A model generated the notes under the pieces. That model had not been told where the DNA came from, ran no database searches, and saw only the letters and a list, made by a program, of their open reading frames with translations. A stretch of 14,546 bases of DNA from NCBI GenBank assembly GCA_002812745.2, contig NCSJ02000602.1:1-14546 (forward strand), given 5' to 3'. Source of the DNA: Scytalidium lignicola. Taxonomy: Eukaryota; Ascomycota; Leotiomycetes. The position numbers and the translations under genes were made by a program. This document shows, in pieces, positions 1 to 8,472 of the stretch (position 1 is its first letter; every line of letters starts with the position of its first letter).

Positions 1-748
1 CAACGCCGAAGAAATATATACCGCTCTAAGAACTTTCCTTCATCCACCATTTTCCTCATCCCTTATCACCTCAACCTTGCTAAGCTGATGAAACTTCCAA
101 ACAATCCCAATGAAAAACACAAACGTCGCGACCTGTGATGCGAGTCCCACGATCAACACATCCGTCCCCACAGCCACTATTGATCTTTCCCAATTCCCTG
201 AACTAGCAATCCCGCTTCCAGAGACTTGGATCAGGAAGGATATGATATCGCAGATGATGAAGATGCGTGTTAGGTGGGCAGTTGGGATGCGGTAGATTTT
301 TTTGATAGTTGGAGGAAGAACGCGAAGACAGAGACGGGAGATTAAGAGGTAGTTTCCTACGCCGATAAAGAGGGGGGCGACGACTATGAGGGAGGATTGA
401 ACTGCGTACGGTGGCTGATAGTTTTAGTCAGTAACGATGTCTTATACCAACATAATGATAATAAACTTATATGTTGCAGCATCTTGAGCTGTTGGAAAGG
501 AGGAATAACAGGGAATAAAGACGTACAATGCTATCGTTTTGCTTGATGGAGACGGATCTAGCTATGTACCCGCCTACCTCAAGACAAGCACCGATGAAGA
601 CGACGATGAAGTGCCATGATTTATAGATTATAACTGTCTGGATGAATTGAATGACCATGGGGATTGAGAATAGAGCGGCACCGTTGATGGTGAGAGGAAG
701 GTTTGGATTGGATAACCAAATATCATTATCCGAGTTTGAGTCCGGCAT
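1..748 (-). CDS. RTA1-family seven-helix membrane protein, 5' part (3' end outside window)
   Basis: The ATG is at 748-746. Exon 1 runs 748-527 (74 codons, phase 0). The intron is 526-415 (112 nt, donor GTACGT, acceptor TATCAG, branch-like CTGAC). Exon 2 runs from 414 to the window edge. The spliced product has the RTA1 pattern: hydrophobic segment, IGACLEVGGYIAR, then PPYAVQSSLIVVAPLF, then FIICDIISFLIQVSGSG. RTA1 proteins are fungal membrane proteins linked to lipid or amphipathic-compound resistance (yeast Rta1/Rsb1). The actual substrate here is unknown. The frame meets a stop at 42-40, but the +1 frame just after the CCC at 60-62 reads KFLERYIFLRR, as if coding continues. This suggests an indel or an early truncation. 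A possible minus-strand TATA (TATAAAAA) lies about 30 nt upstream. Family assignment is confident; the 3' structure is not. Confidence 0.85.
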
Positions 749-2126
749 TGTAGGTGAAGAATGATTTTGTTCTTTTTTTTTATACTTTTGGTTTTCTCTG
801 AATTATTTCTTAAGTGCAGAAATTAAAGATAGTGTGAAGCCCCTCAGTCTATAAATGTAGAATTTTGGTAACTGACTTGAAATTTGGAGATAAAACCTTT
901 CATTTTATAACAAAGCTCTCGTTATTTATCCTCAAGTTCTCCTGAATAACAAAATAGCAAACGAGACCTATTACACTGCCTCGTCCCTGACGCGCATCTC
1001 ATTACGCAAACCCGTCATAGCATCTCATCAAAAAGCCCTTCAATTCTCGCATTCATTTCGAGACAATCCGAAAGATATCTTCATTTCGGTGCAGTGTCAA
1101 CAAAGCAAGCTAATCTACACACAGTTGATCCAGTATCATACGCGGACGTGGCCAATTCGTTGATTGGATGAGTACTGCAGTATCGCACATTCCGCTCGTA
1201 TTTGCTTCGGATTCAACACGACCACTAGTAAGCTCGGATGAATTTATCGCATTGTTGAAATAATGGGACCAATGGGGTGGCGACTTTGTCGTTCGGAAAG
1301 CACCATCCAAACTTTATTGTGTTCAAGTCTAAAAGTAGGTTTATATTTAGTATCTTTATCTTTGCCAACCACGTTTATTTTCAAAATATTATTGGCTCTG
1401 CCTATTAATGAACTAGATCGCAAAGGTTTTATTGAGTACGTATACCTATCGTGGTATTTCACTCAAAGGGCTAACTTGACATTCAAAAAGTGAAGCAATT
1501 CAACCCTGGGGTTCATCACTTTAATAGATGTAGCAGGTACAGTACAATACCGAGTACAAGCAAGCGTTATCCATACTATTGTTTCATTAATTCTATGCCA
1601 ATATTTATCATTTCACACTGGTAACTTTGATTTGCTTTTTGCAAAACTATAAACAAAATTAGATGCTTTACCACAGATAATCGCTGCTAACAATAAACAT
1701 AAAAATAAACCCTTTTCAAGTAATCATCATCATAATATCATAAATCCAAACAGGCATAAACAGTTGAGGAATAACATTAAGTAAAGAAGAAAGCCATTTG
1801 GAAACACGCCAGTTATCCTCATTCCAGCAACAAACCCCAATCCCTAATAACCTAATAATAGTATAATATCGACCGAGAAAACCCCATAAACCTATTCTCT
1901 ACATAACACTCCGCTCGCTCATTCCCTCGGGAGAAAAATAACGCCACAAAAACCAAGCAAAATCTTTAAAACCCCGTGCCCAGGCGTTATAATATTTTTA
2001 TTTCGACAGACTTTCTTTCCCATTCCCAACACGCAACGAAAACGCCAGTTATTCGAACCCACCAAAGCTTGAATCCAAAACAGCCGAAACAGCCGAGACA
2101 CCACCCAAAACCCTACCGAACGTGTT
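749..2126. other. Intergenic stretch, no gene recognised
   Basis: This 1.4 kb lies between the RTA1 start and the malR stop, so it holds the RTA1 promoter and the malR 3' region. It is AT-rich. Short open frames on both strands (for example 1110-1310 minus, 1263-1493 plus) overlap each other, show no domain pattern and have no convincing splice partners. I see no tRNA, transposon end or long repeat. Confidence 0.6.
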
Positions 2127-4465
2127 CTATGAAATATTCGTTGTGACTGTCGCCGTTACCGCCGTCGTATCTTGCTCTTCCTCTTCCATTACACTCGCGA
2201 CCGTCGCCTTGTGTTGGTATTGGTGTTGCTGCCGCTGCTGCTGTAGCTGCTGTAGCTGTAGGTGATGCATTTGCTGAGGATGAGGAGCTAATATGGTCAA
2301 CCCCGATCTGATGGCAGATCTCAGTATCTCTGGCTGATTCGCTGCTTTTTCCTGCAATGCAGCTGCGAAGATTTTTTTGGAATTAGGTGTGAAGGATAGG
2401 ACTTGCATGAAAGTCAGGAAGGTGTTTGAGCCGACATAGTCTGATGTCCGGAGTTCGATGAGGTCAAGGTTGTGCGTGCTTGCGACGTCGATTACGGAGC
2501 AGGCTATGTCGAAGATCTTTTCAAACTGTGAGAGGGTGAAGATTAGCAAAGTTTGGGTTTATATTAAATGGAGATTGGGGAGGCGGGGTTTTTTGTTTCT
2601 AAAAGACTAAGAGGGGTACTAACAATGCCTAGCCCATGAACCATAATTGAGGATCTTGGAATTCGTGATACGATGCCGATAAGACTCGTGGCTATTTCTA
2701 ACGGATATTTGAATGTCATCGAAGGGTTTGTTGCTCGGCTTGAGAGTAATCCCTTTCGGAGGGCACATTGCCATACTAACAAGCGAACCCACTGCTGCGT
2801 GACGAGGACATCGGCTTTCTGGGAATCAGCAAATGTGGTGAAATCGGTGTGCGTGGTGTTTAATTCATTTTCAGACCAGCTGGTGCCGAGACTGGGGTTC
2901 GAGATGTCATAGTCGGACTGGTTCCATACGTTCATGAAAGCGGAGTCTAGAGGGGTGAAGGTCTGGATGAGGCTCATGAGACTTTGCTGGATGTCGATGC
3001 CCTCGTAGTCAAGCTTTTCTAGAGGGTATTCTGGTGTCTTCGATAACTTTAGAGGTTTGTGTCTAAACACCGCTACGGCTCTATTTCATGGATATATGGC
3101 ATTAATAATTTTAGGACGTTCTATTTGTAGATGAGGTGATGTCAGGACTTTACCTTTCAGTCACAAACAACAACCAGAAGGTACGCCTTCGACATACCGC
3201 CTCGATAAAAGGCAGGCCAGAATAAGACGATTCTTCTTGCAGCCCTAGTTCCTGCGCCAAAGTGGTAGCTTCTTGCAGGTAGTACCACGATTTCCTTTGC
3301 TCGTCAAGCTCGAAGTAGGCTTCGAAAAGGAAGTAGGAAGATATGACAGCGAACAAGGTGCGATCTTCGATAAAATCATAGGCCTGTCGAGTCGCGATGC
3401 ACTTGCCCAGGAAGAATCGACCGAGCGATATCCACGAGAGTTGGCCCTCGTTGTATTCGGGCCTGCCTGACATGTGCGTTGCGGTCATGGCGCAGAGGGC
3501 ATAGATCAGATTCTTCTCGTGGATTTCCATGGGCCGGACGAGGATGGCCTCAAGTGCCGGGCGGTTGAAGACTGGCTTGATGGGGTAAATGTGCTCGAGA
3601 AAGAGATCGACACATCTTTTGATGACAGAGATGTCTCCGCAGTCGGTNGGATGGTATGTGGTCCTCGCGGGACGATGTCGTGCAGGATACTAGGTGAGGT
3701 AGCGTATATGTTGGGGTTGACGATCGGAGACAACGAATCACTGCTGCGTTTGAGGAAAAGGAAGATTAGTTTATTTGGAACTCGAGATGATGATAAAAGA
3801 AAGGATTGTCAAATGAAGAACAAGGAGCACCACTCCACCACAGCCATATATACACGAAGACACATAAACTTTTCTATATATAGATAGGTAGATGGATCGG
3901 TAATGCTTGCAGGTTAGACGAATAAAGATCGACAAAGATAAGACGAATACAGACACACAAAACATACATGTGTATGTCTATACAGAAGAATATACAGAAT
4001 ATACACCATATACAGAATGCAGACTAGTAGGAGTAAAACGGCTGTACCCATCCCCGCCTTGAAGTAGAGTGGATTAGGGGTTGAAGAGTCAGCAATAGCC
4101 ACACTAATAACTCACCTGTGCGATAAGGATGCAGAAGAAGCCGGCGAAAAACCTGCCTCCAGTAACACGGGGGAAGGGCCAGACAAGTGATGCGGCGTGC
4201 TGCCATGGCCATCGATGCTGAGGAGGGTGCCGGTATTATTGGGATCATTGTTCAAGCTTTGCTGCTGGTGCAGCTTCCTCTCCAGCTCATCCTGCGACTT
4301 GAGTTGGGCGATCACCTTGCCCACACCGCGCTTGGGGCCTCTCCGCTTGGGGACATACTCGTGCTTGCAGCGCAGACCAGCGCTGACGCACTTGTCGCAG
4401 GGCGTGGAGCCATCGCTGTTGCAGCGGACTCGACGACGGCGACACTGATCGCAAGGCACGCGCAT
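2127..4465 (-). CDS. malR: Zn2Cys6 transcription activator of maltose genes (MalR-like)
   Basis: Exons by splice signal and phase: 4465-4116, 3743-3154, 3080-2624, 2525-2127; introns of 372, 73 and 98 nt. The product is about 598 aa. ATG 4465 is fixed by an in-frame TAA two codons upstream. Residues 5-33 form the binuclear zinc cluster C-x2-C-x6-C-x7-C-x2-C-x6-C, followed by a basic KRRGPKRG linker and a short possible coiled coil (about 52-70). From about residue 155 comes the fungal middle homology region (VIKRCVDLFLEHIYP; ALCAMTATHMSG; RRRTFWLLFVTER). The C-terminus (after about 545) is rich in Gln and His, then EEEEQD, a plausible activation region. Exon 2 contains an N at 3648, and reading phase requires one more base there. 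The role as maltose-inducible activator is inferred from synteny: it diverges from malP beside malT. A different AmyR-like sugar regulator is the main alternative. Confidence 0.88.
3744..4115 (-). other. malR intron 1 (372 nt, low complexity)
   Basis: The donor is CACAG|GTGAGT at 4116/4115. The acceptor side is a pyrimidine tract ending in CGCAGCAG, with AAACTAATC as a possible branch site. All three frames contain stops, so I read it as one intron. It is much longer than the other introns in the window (50-112 nt) and contains TATA/TACA-rich simple sequence, roughly 3850-4020. Confidence 0.75.
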
Positions 4466-4574
4466 GTATTAATTTTGTCGAGAGAAAGAGCGAGAGCTAG
4501 AGCGAGGAGAAAGAGGGAGACTGAGGGGGGTTTGGGACGAATGATGTCGTGCTACGGGGGGAGGGAGTACTGTA

Positions 4575-4583
4575 CGGTAACGG
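4575..4583 (+). promoter_or_regulatory. CGG direct repeat upstream of malR
   Basis: CGGTAACGG holds two CGG triplets three bases apart, about 110 nt upstream of the malR start. Zn2Cys6 proteins bind CGG triplets, so this could be a regulator site, possibly for autoregulation. The motif is short and chance is not excluded. Confidence 0.25.
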
Positions 4584-4925
4584 AGGAAAACCCCTTTTTC
4601 TTAAACCGCCAATGTAAAGAATGCAAAAGCCACTGAATAATACGAATGTTTTGTGCTTCTCTGCTTCTCCCAATCCAGACCAGTTCTTTCCTCGGGACCC
4701 CTGGTTGAGCTGTTTACTAGTCACTGCATGTTCATGCGAGATGTAGATGCGAGGTTATTGAAGCTCTGGCTGCTGTCTGCTGACCTCCGGTTCTAGGGAA
4801 GAAGACGAAGGAGGAGAAGAGACGTCAAAAGGAGAAAAGTGTATAATTAATTACTGGAGAGTTAAAGGGGAGAAGTGGAGCAGAAGATGTCAGCACGTTG
4901 GCGGGGACGAGGGGTGAGATTTAGT

Positions 4926-4931
4926 CACGTG
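4926..4931. promoter_or_regulatory. CACGTG E-box
   Basis: A perfect CACGTG palindrome sits in the divergent promoter. Fungal bHLH factors bind this core. Which gene it serves is unknown. Confidence 0.3.
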
Positions 4932-5007
4932 AGGATGAAATTTTTGCTGACGCCTCTCTTCTCCTCAGGCATCTAACTGGAGCTGCAGACGAAGTATTTA
5001 CGGGATT

Positions 5008-5078
5008 TGCTCGAGCAATTCGGCGACAGTTTCCTCGAGCATTTCCCCGAGCATTTCACATGAGTTCAACGAGCATTG
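5008..5078 (+). repeat. Four CGAGCA(T/A)T repeats in the malR-malP promoter
   Basis: CGAGCA occurs at 5012, 5036, 5048 and 5070, each followed by ATT, TTT, TTT and TTG respectively. The starts are 24, 12 and 22 nt apart. The first copy lies in the ten-base palindrome TGCTCGAGCA (5008-5017). No gene explains the array. A cluster of factor sites is one reading; its function is unknown. Confidence 0.6.
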
Positions 5079-5342
5079 GCCCGCCTGGCGCGCGTCAAGG
5101 CACCAGAGGCCAGACCCAAATGGCCCTTGGTGATGTTGAAGAGCTGTTGAAGAGGCGTTGGAGGGGCCATTGTAACCCCAACTCCTGCACCCCGACTGCA
5201 ACCAACCTCATCCTAATTAATTAAACGTTCCTTAAGCAGTCAAGCTCGTCTTTGTCGCCACCCTTACGGCCATTTTAGCTGCGATCTCACAAAGACTTTG
5301 TCTAATCGGGCCAGGGCAGAGTTGCTGAAGAATTTTTTGCAT

Positions 5343-5354
5343 CTGGGGCCCCGC
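5343..5354. promoter_or_regulatory. Back-to-back CreA-type sites
   Basis: CTGGGG (5343-5348) is directly followed by CCCCGC (5349-5354), an inverted pair of SYGGRG matches about 345 nt upstream of the malP ATG. CreA, the carbon-catabolite repressor of Aspergilli, binds SYGGRG, and paired sites tend to be functional. Use by malP is inferred. Confidence 0.5.
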
Positions 5355-5355
5355 A

Positions 5356-5367
5356 CGGTCGGTTCCG
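5356..5367. promoter_or_regulatory. CGG/CGG/CCG cluster
   Basis: CGG at 5356 and 5360 and an inverted CCG at 5365 lie within 12 nt, two bases downstream of the paired CreA-type sites. This is a candidate zinc-cluster (MalR) site. I do not know the MalR consensus well enough to assert a match. Confidence 0.25.
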
Positions 5368-5550
5368 TCTCTCTCTTTTTTTTGCACTATCCCCAATAGT
5401 TAATCTTGTCCCCGAGAATAAACATCATCGACCCCGTACTTTCGCCCTTAACCCCCTTCTCCACACTCTTTCCATGTGGTTGGGAAACAGCCAAGAGCAA
5501 GTGCAGGGGAAAAAAAGCCTCTTGATCTTCGATGCTTCCACTTCCAGGTC

Positions 5551-5557
5551 TATAAAG
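5551..5557 (+). promoter_or_regulatory. malP TATA box
   Basis: TATAAAG lies 147 nt upstream of the malP ATG and is the only clear TATA in that position. Transcription would then start near 5580-5610, with a purine-rich leader (about 5630-5668) before the start codon. Confidence 0.5.
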
Positions 5558-5609
5558 ATAGCAATGATCGCTTCGTAGTTTTCTTGGAGTGTTGTTTGCT
5601 TGCTTGCTC

Positions 5610-5621
5610 ATGTCTCTCTAA
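5610..5621 (+). other. Possible three-codon uORF in the malP leader
   Basis: ATG TCT CTC TAA lies 77 nt before the malP ATG, the last ATG before the real start. It affects translation only if the transcript starts upstream of 5610, which the TATA position allows but does not prove. Confidence 0.3.
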
Positions 5622-5697
5622 AGAGATCCACAGGGAAAGAAAGAGAGAGAAAAAGAGAAAAAAGGGAGATTAATTAGTTTCGCAAATCATCGTCATC

Positions 5698-7356
5698 ATG
5701 GCTTCCACCACTCAACATCACATCGACCATGTCAAGGAGGTGGCCATTGACACCGCTTCCGACCTTGCCAACTCCAAGGGCCTCGTCCACGATGCCAAAG
5801 ATGCCACCGCCCAGGAACATCATCTCTCCTTCTTCAAGGCCATTCGCCTCTATCCCAAAGCCATTGGCTGGTCCGTTCTACTCTCGGCCGCCCTGATCAT
5901 GGAAGGCTACGATCTCGTCCTCATGGGCTCCTTCTATGCCGTGCCTTCCTTTGCGAAGAAGTATGGCCACCAGGTCGTCAAGGCCGATGGGACCATCACC
6001 TATCAACTGACCGCGCCATGGCAATCTGGTCTCTCCAACGGTGCTTCCGTCGGCTCCATCCTCGGTCTCTTCCTCAACGGCATCGTCTCCGAGCACTTTG
6101 GCTACCGGAAGACCATGATCGGCGCCTTGGCTCTGATCACCGTCTTCATATTCATCCCATTCTTCGCCCAGAACGTCCAGACCCTCCTCGTCGGCCAGAT
6201 ATTCATGGGCATCCCCTGGGGCGTCTTCCAAACTCTGACTACCGTCTACGCCTCGGAGGTCTGCCCGACCCAGTTGCGAGGCTACCTGACCACCTATGTC
6301 AATATGTGCTGGATTTTCGGACAACTCTGCGCCTCGGGCGTGCTTCGTGCGCTTGTCAGCCGTGGAGATCAATGGGCGTATCGCATTCCCTTCGCGCTGC
6401 AATGGATGTGGCCCATTCCTCTCATCATTGGCATCACCTTCGCCCCTGAGTCTCCATGGTGGCTCGTTCGCAAGGGCCGATACGAAGAGGCCCGCCATGC
6501 GTTGAATCGATTAACCTCAAAATCGGCCGACCCGGAATTCGACGAGCACAAGACTGTTGCCATGATGATTCACACCGTTGAAACGGAGCGTAAAGTTGGC
6601 ACCGGAAGAACATACCTCGACTGCTTCCGCGGTACCGACCTTCGTCGCACTGAGATCGCGTGTGCTGTCTGGTCCATCCAGACGCTCTCAGGATCGGGAT
6701 TCCGAAGCTACTCGACTTATTTCTTCACACAAGCTGGCCTTCCTGCGACTCAGGCGTTCAGTTTCTCCATTGGACAGTACGCTCTCGGCATCTTGGGTGT
6801 CATCTGCTCCTGGTTCCTCATGCCACGCATGGGACGTCGCACGCTCTTCATGACCGGGATTTTCCTCATGGGACTCTGTCTCCTCATCATCGGTTGCCTG
6901 GGTGTCGCCCCAAGCTCCAACCACGGCGCAAAATGGGGTATTGCATCTCTTGCACTAGTCTACGTCTTCTTCTACGACACCACCGCTGGTCCAGTCACTT
7001 ACTCCCTCGTTGCTGAAATCCCAGCTACCAGCCTGCGCACCAGGACCATCGTGCTCGCTCGCATATGTTACAACACGTTTAATATCGCCAGCAATGTCAT
7101 CACTCCTTACATGTTCAACCCCACGGCATGGAACTTGAAGGCCAAGAGCGCTTTTGTCTGGGCGGGAATCTGTGCGGTGTGTCTTGTTTGGATTTTCTTC
7201 CGCCTGCCAGAGCCGCAGGGCCGGACCTTTGGGGAGCTTGATATTCTGTTTGAACGTAAGGTGAAGGCTAGGGACTTTAAGAAGGCGATTATCGATCCTT
7301 TCGAGAGTGAGCCCAAGAATGAGACTGAAGTGGTGGGGCAACATGAGAAGCTATGA
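5698..7356 (+). CDS. malP: Maltose (alpha-glucoside) permease, MFS sugar transporter
   Basis: An intronless 552-aa reading frame; the start context TCATCATGG is good. It belongs to the MFS sugar porter family (TC 2.A.1.1) and is expected to import maltose with protons at the plasma membrane. Helix 1 carries GYDLVLMGSFYAVPSF (70-85), close to the GYDT..LGSFYALP signature of yeast Mal61/Agt1-type permeases. Other family marks: GYRKT in loop 2-3 (135-139), EVCPTQLRG (187-195), PESPWWLV (250-257), MGRRT in loop 8-9 (378-382) and PEPQGRTFGELD (504-515). The cytosolic N-terminus is about 50 polar residues. Length and hydrophobic pattern fit 12 helices. It diverges from malR and is followed by malT in the same direction, as expected for a MAL cluster. 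Substrate is inferred from this context plus the signatures; turanose or trehalose uptake is possible. Confidence 0.95.
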   Translation: MASTTQHHIDHVKEVAIDTASDLANSKGLVHDAKDATAQEHHLSFFKAIRLYPKAIGWSVLLSAALIMEGYDLVLMGSFYAVPSFAKKYGHQVVKADGTITYQLTAPWQSGLSNGASVGSILGLFLNGIVSEHFGYRKTMIGALALITVFIFIPFFAQNVQTLLVGQIFMGIPWGVFQTLTTVYASEVCPTQLRGYLTTYVNMCWIFGQLCASGVLRALVSRGDQWAYRIPFALQWMWPIPLIIGITFAPESPWWLVRKGRYEEARHALNRLTSKSADPEFDEHKTVAMMIHTVETERKVGTGRTYLDCFRGTDLRRTEIACAVWSIQTLSGSGFRSYSTYFFTQAGLPATQAFSFSIGQYALGILGVICSWFLMPRMGRRTLFMTGIFLMGLCLLIIGCLGVAPSSNHGAKWGIASLALVYVFFYDTTAGPVTYSLVAEIPATSLRTRTIVLARICYNTFNIASNVITPYMFNPTAWNLKAKSAFVWAGICAVCLVWIFFRLPEPQGRTFGELDILFERKVKARDFKKAIIDPFESEPKNETEVVGQHEKL

Positions 7357-8025
7357 TTTTTATCCCAGAAAAAAGCCTTCCATCTTGATCACCCTTCTCC
7401 CTCTTCCTTTTTCCTCTTGTTCATGCATGTGTTTATGATCTCGCCAATGTTAAATGTTGTACTTATGAAAAACCCCAAAACGATAGGCTCAGGATATTGC
7501 GTTTTGTTTAAAGGTATAGGAAAGAAATTTTTCAAGAATATACTACAAAAGCCTGTAAATATTAGCAATATAATTTTTGATAACCCGTTGCTTCCTGCTC
7601 TCCCAAGCTTTCCCATAGTTATCATAAACTATCGAAATAACATCACTTNCCCCCCCCTTATCTAGTATCTTACGACTCTTCGGAATTTGAACTTTGTTTT
7701 CCCTCTTGATTGTTATGTGATGCGAGACATCTAAACTTACTCCATCTGGCTGGGAATGCTAAATGCCAAATGATTTAAACCAAGGCGCTCCTTTCCTAAG
7801 AAATTAGTTCCGTCTTGGCCGTGCCATATCGTAATGAAAAAGGTTGTAAAAAAAGAGAAGCCGCCGGATCAATAAGCTGACTGACATGTTTGTCTCTTTA
7901 TCCGTTACCAGTAGCTCCATCTTTAGTCAAGACTAAAACTACAACTCAACCCACTCTTAACAAAAACAAACCCACTTATAATTATTCCCCTCAGCCCGCC
8001 ACCTATCCACCTGATTCTATCAAAC

Positions 8026-8030
8026 CCAAT
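8026..8030 (+). promoter_or_regulatory. CCAAT box upstream of malT
   Basis: CCAAT lies 43 nt upstream of the CGG-N8-AGG element. In Aspergillus amylase promoters, CCAAT boxes (bound by the Hap/AnCF complex) lie close to AmyR sites, so the spacing is suggestive. Confidence 0.4.
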
Positions 8031-8069
8031 ATATTATAGCAGGGGCCTCCATCCACCCAACCCCCCCAC

Positions 8070-8096
8070 CCCCGGAAAAGCAAAGGTTGCCCCCGG
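8070..8096 (-). promoter_or_regulatory. Paired CreA-type sites in the malT promoter
   Basis: CCCCGG occurs at 8070-8075 and 8091-8096, both minus-strand SYGGRG matches 21 nt apart (two helical turns). The first overlaps the activator-type element, which would allow direct competition between repressor and activator. Confidence 0.45.
8073..8086 (+). promoter_or_regulatory. CGG-N8-AGG activator-type site
   Basis: CGGAAAAGCAAAGG matches the AmyR consensus CGG-N8-(C/A)GG exactly and is rich in A in the spacer, like known starch-response elements. It lies about 500 nt upstream of the malT ATG. Its first triplet is shared with the CCCCGG CreA-type site at 8070-8075. Whether AmyR or MalR binds is unknown. 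Confidence 0.5.
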
Positions 8097-8323
8097 TGAA
8101 ATGTTCGCGAAAATCCTCGGAACATTATCCCTTATTCAATGGAATCAAGGAAAAGCAATGTACTATAAAATCAGTACAGATTATATTAATTTAGAGGCAG
8201 TAAGGTTTAGTAAAAGGTTTCTAAAAGTCTGTTAAGTAATCGTGGCTTTTCCTTTTCATATGGTTTCCTCCCCACCACTCCACTTTTTTGAATACGAGTT
8301 TGGATATGCTATTTGGAGGTGGT

Positions 8324-8330
8324 TATAAAT
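8324..8330 (+). promoter_or_regulatory. Candidate malT TATA box
   Basis: TATAAAT lies 259 nt upstream of the malT ATG. A second candidate is the TATATAT run at 8349-8355. Either predicts a leader of roughly 150-220 nt. Confidence 0.35.
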
Positions 8331-8418
8331 GATATAATAACTGGAGGATATATATGACTGCTATAATTCCCATTCGTTTAGATATTACAGAGGAATTCAA
8401 GTGAGGAAACTACTTTTT

Positions 8419-8472
8419 ATGATTTCATTTTGGATAGTGCGTTTTTTGGTTCCATTTTATCCGGTAGTTTGA
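8419..8472 (+). other. Possible 17-codon uORF in the malT leader
   Basis: ATG at 8419 opens a 17-codon frame ending at TGA 8470-8472, 110 nt before the malT ATG. It would be in the mRNA if transcription starts downstream of TATAAAT at 8324. The peptide is hydrophobic and aromatic with no recognisable family. Confidence 0.25.

Larger units (their letters stand above)
4466..5697. promoter_or_regulatory. Divergent malR-malP promoter region
   Basis: This 1,232 nt spacer separates the two start codons and must carry control elements for both genes. CreA-type SYGGRG matches include CCGGAG (minus, 4785-4790), CTGGAG (4854-4859), GTGGAG (4875-4880), GCGGGG (4901-4906), CTGGAG (4977-4982) and the pair at 5343-5354. 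CCAAT boxes are at 4609-4613, 4670-4674 and 5393-5397, and CACGTG at 4926-4931. The malR leader on the minus strand is CT-rich, as is common near fungal start sites. I searched both strands for CGG-N8-(A/C)GG and found none. No convincing gene lies here. Confidence 0.75.

Noticed and set aside
1110..1493. Overlapping short frames on both strands
   Set aside because: No domain pattern, no splice partners, and mutual overlap; likely chance.
3474..3887. 137-codon plus-strand frame through the N
   Set aside because: Antisense to malR exon 2 and intron 1; no family pattern.
3850..4020. Possible microsatellite or extra malR exon in intron 1
   Set aside because: Simple TATA/TACA-rich sequence without a perfect repeat unit; stops in all frames and no coding pattern.
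4187..4636. 149-codon plus-strand frame
   Set aside because: Antisense to malR exon 1 and its leader, where the zinc cluster and splice signals support the minus strand.
5878..6498. 206-codon open frame on the minus strand
   Set aside because: It lies wholly antisense inside malP, which has full MFS signatures; its Asp/Glu/Gly-rich product is a shadow of C-ending codons.
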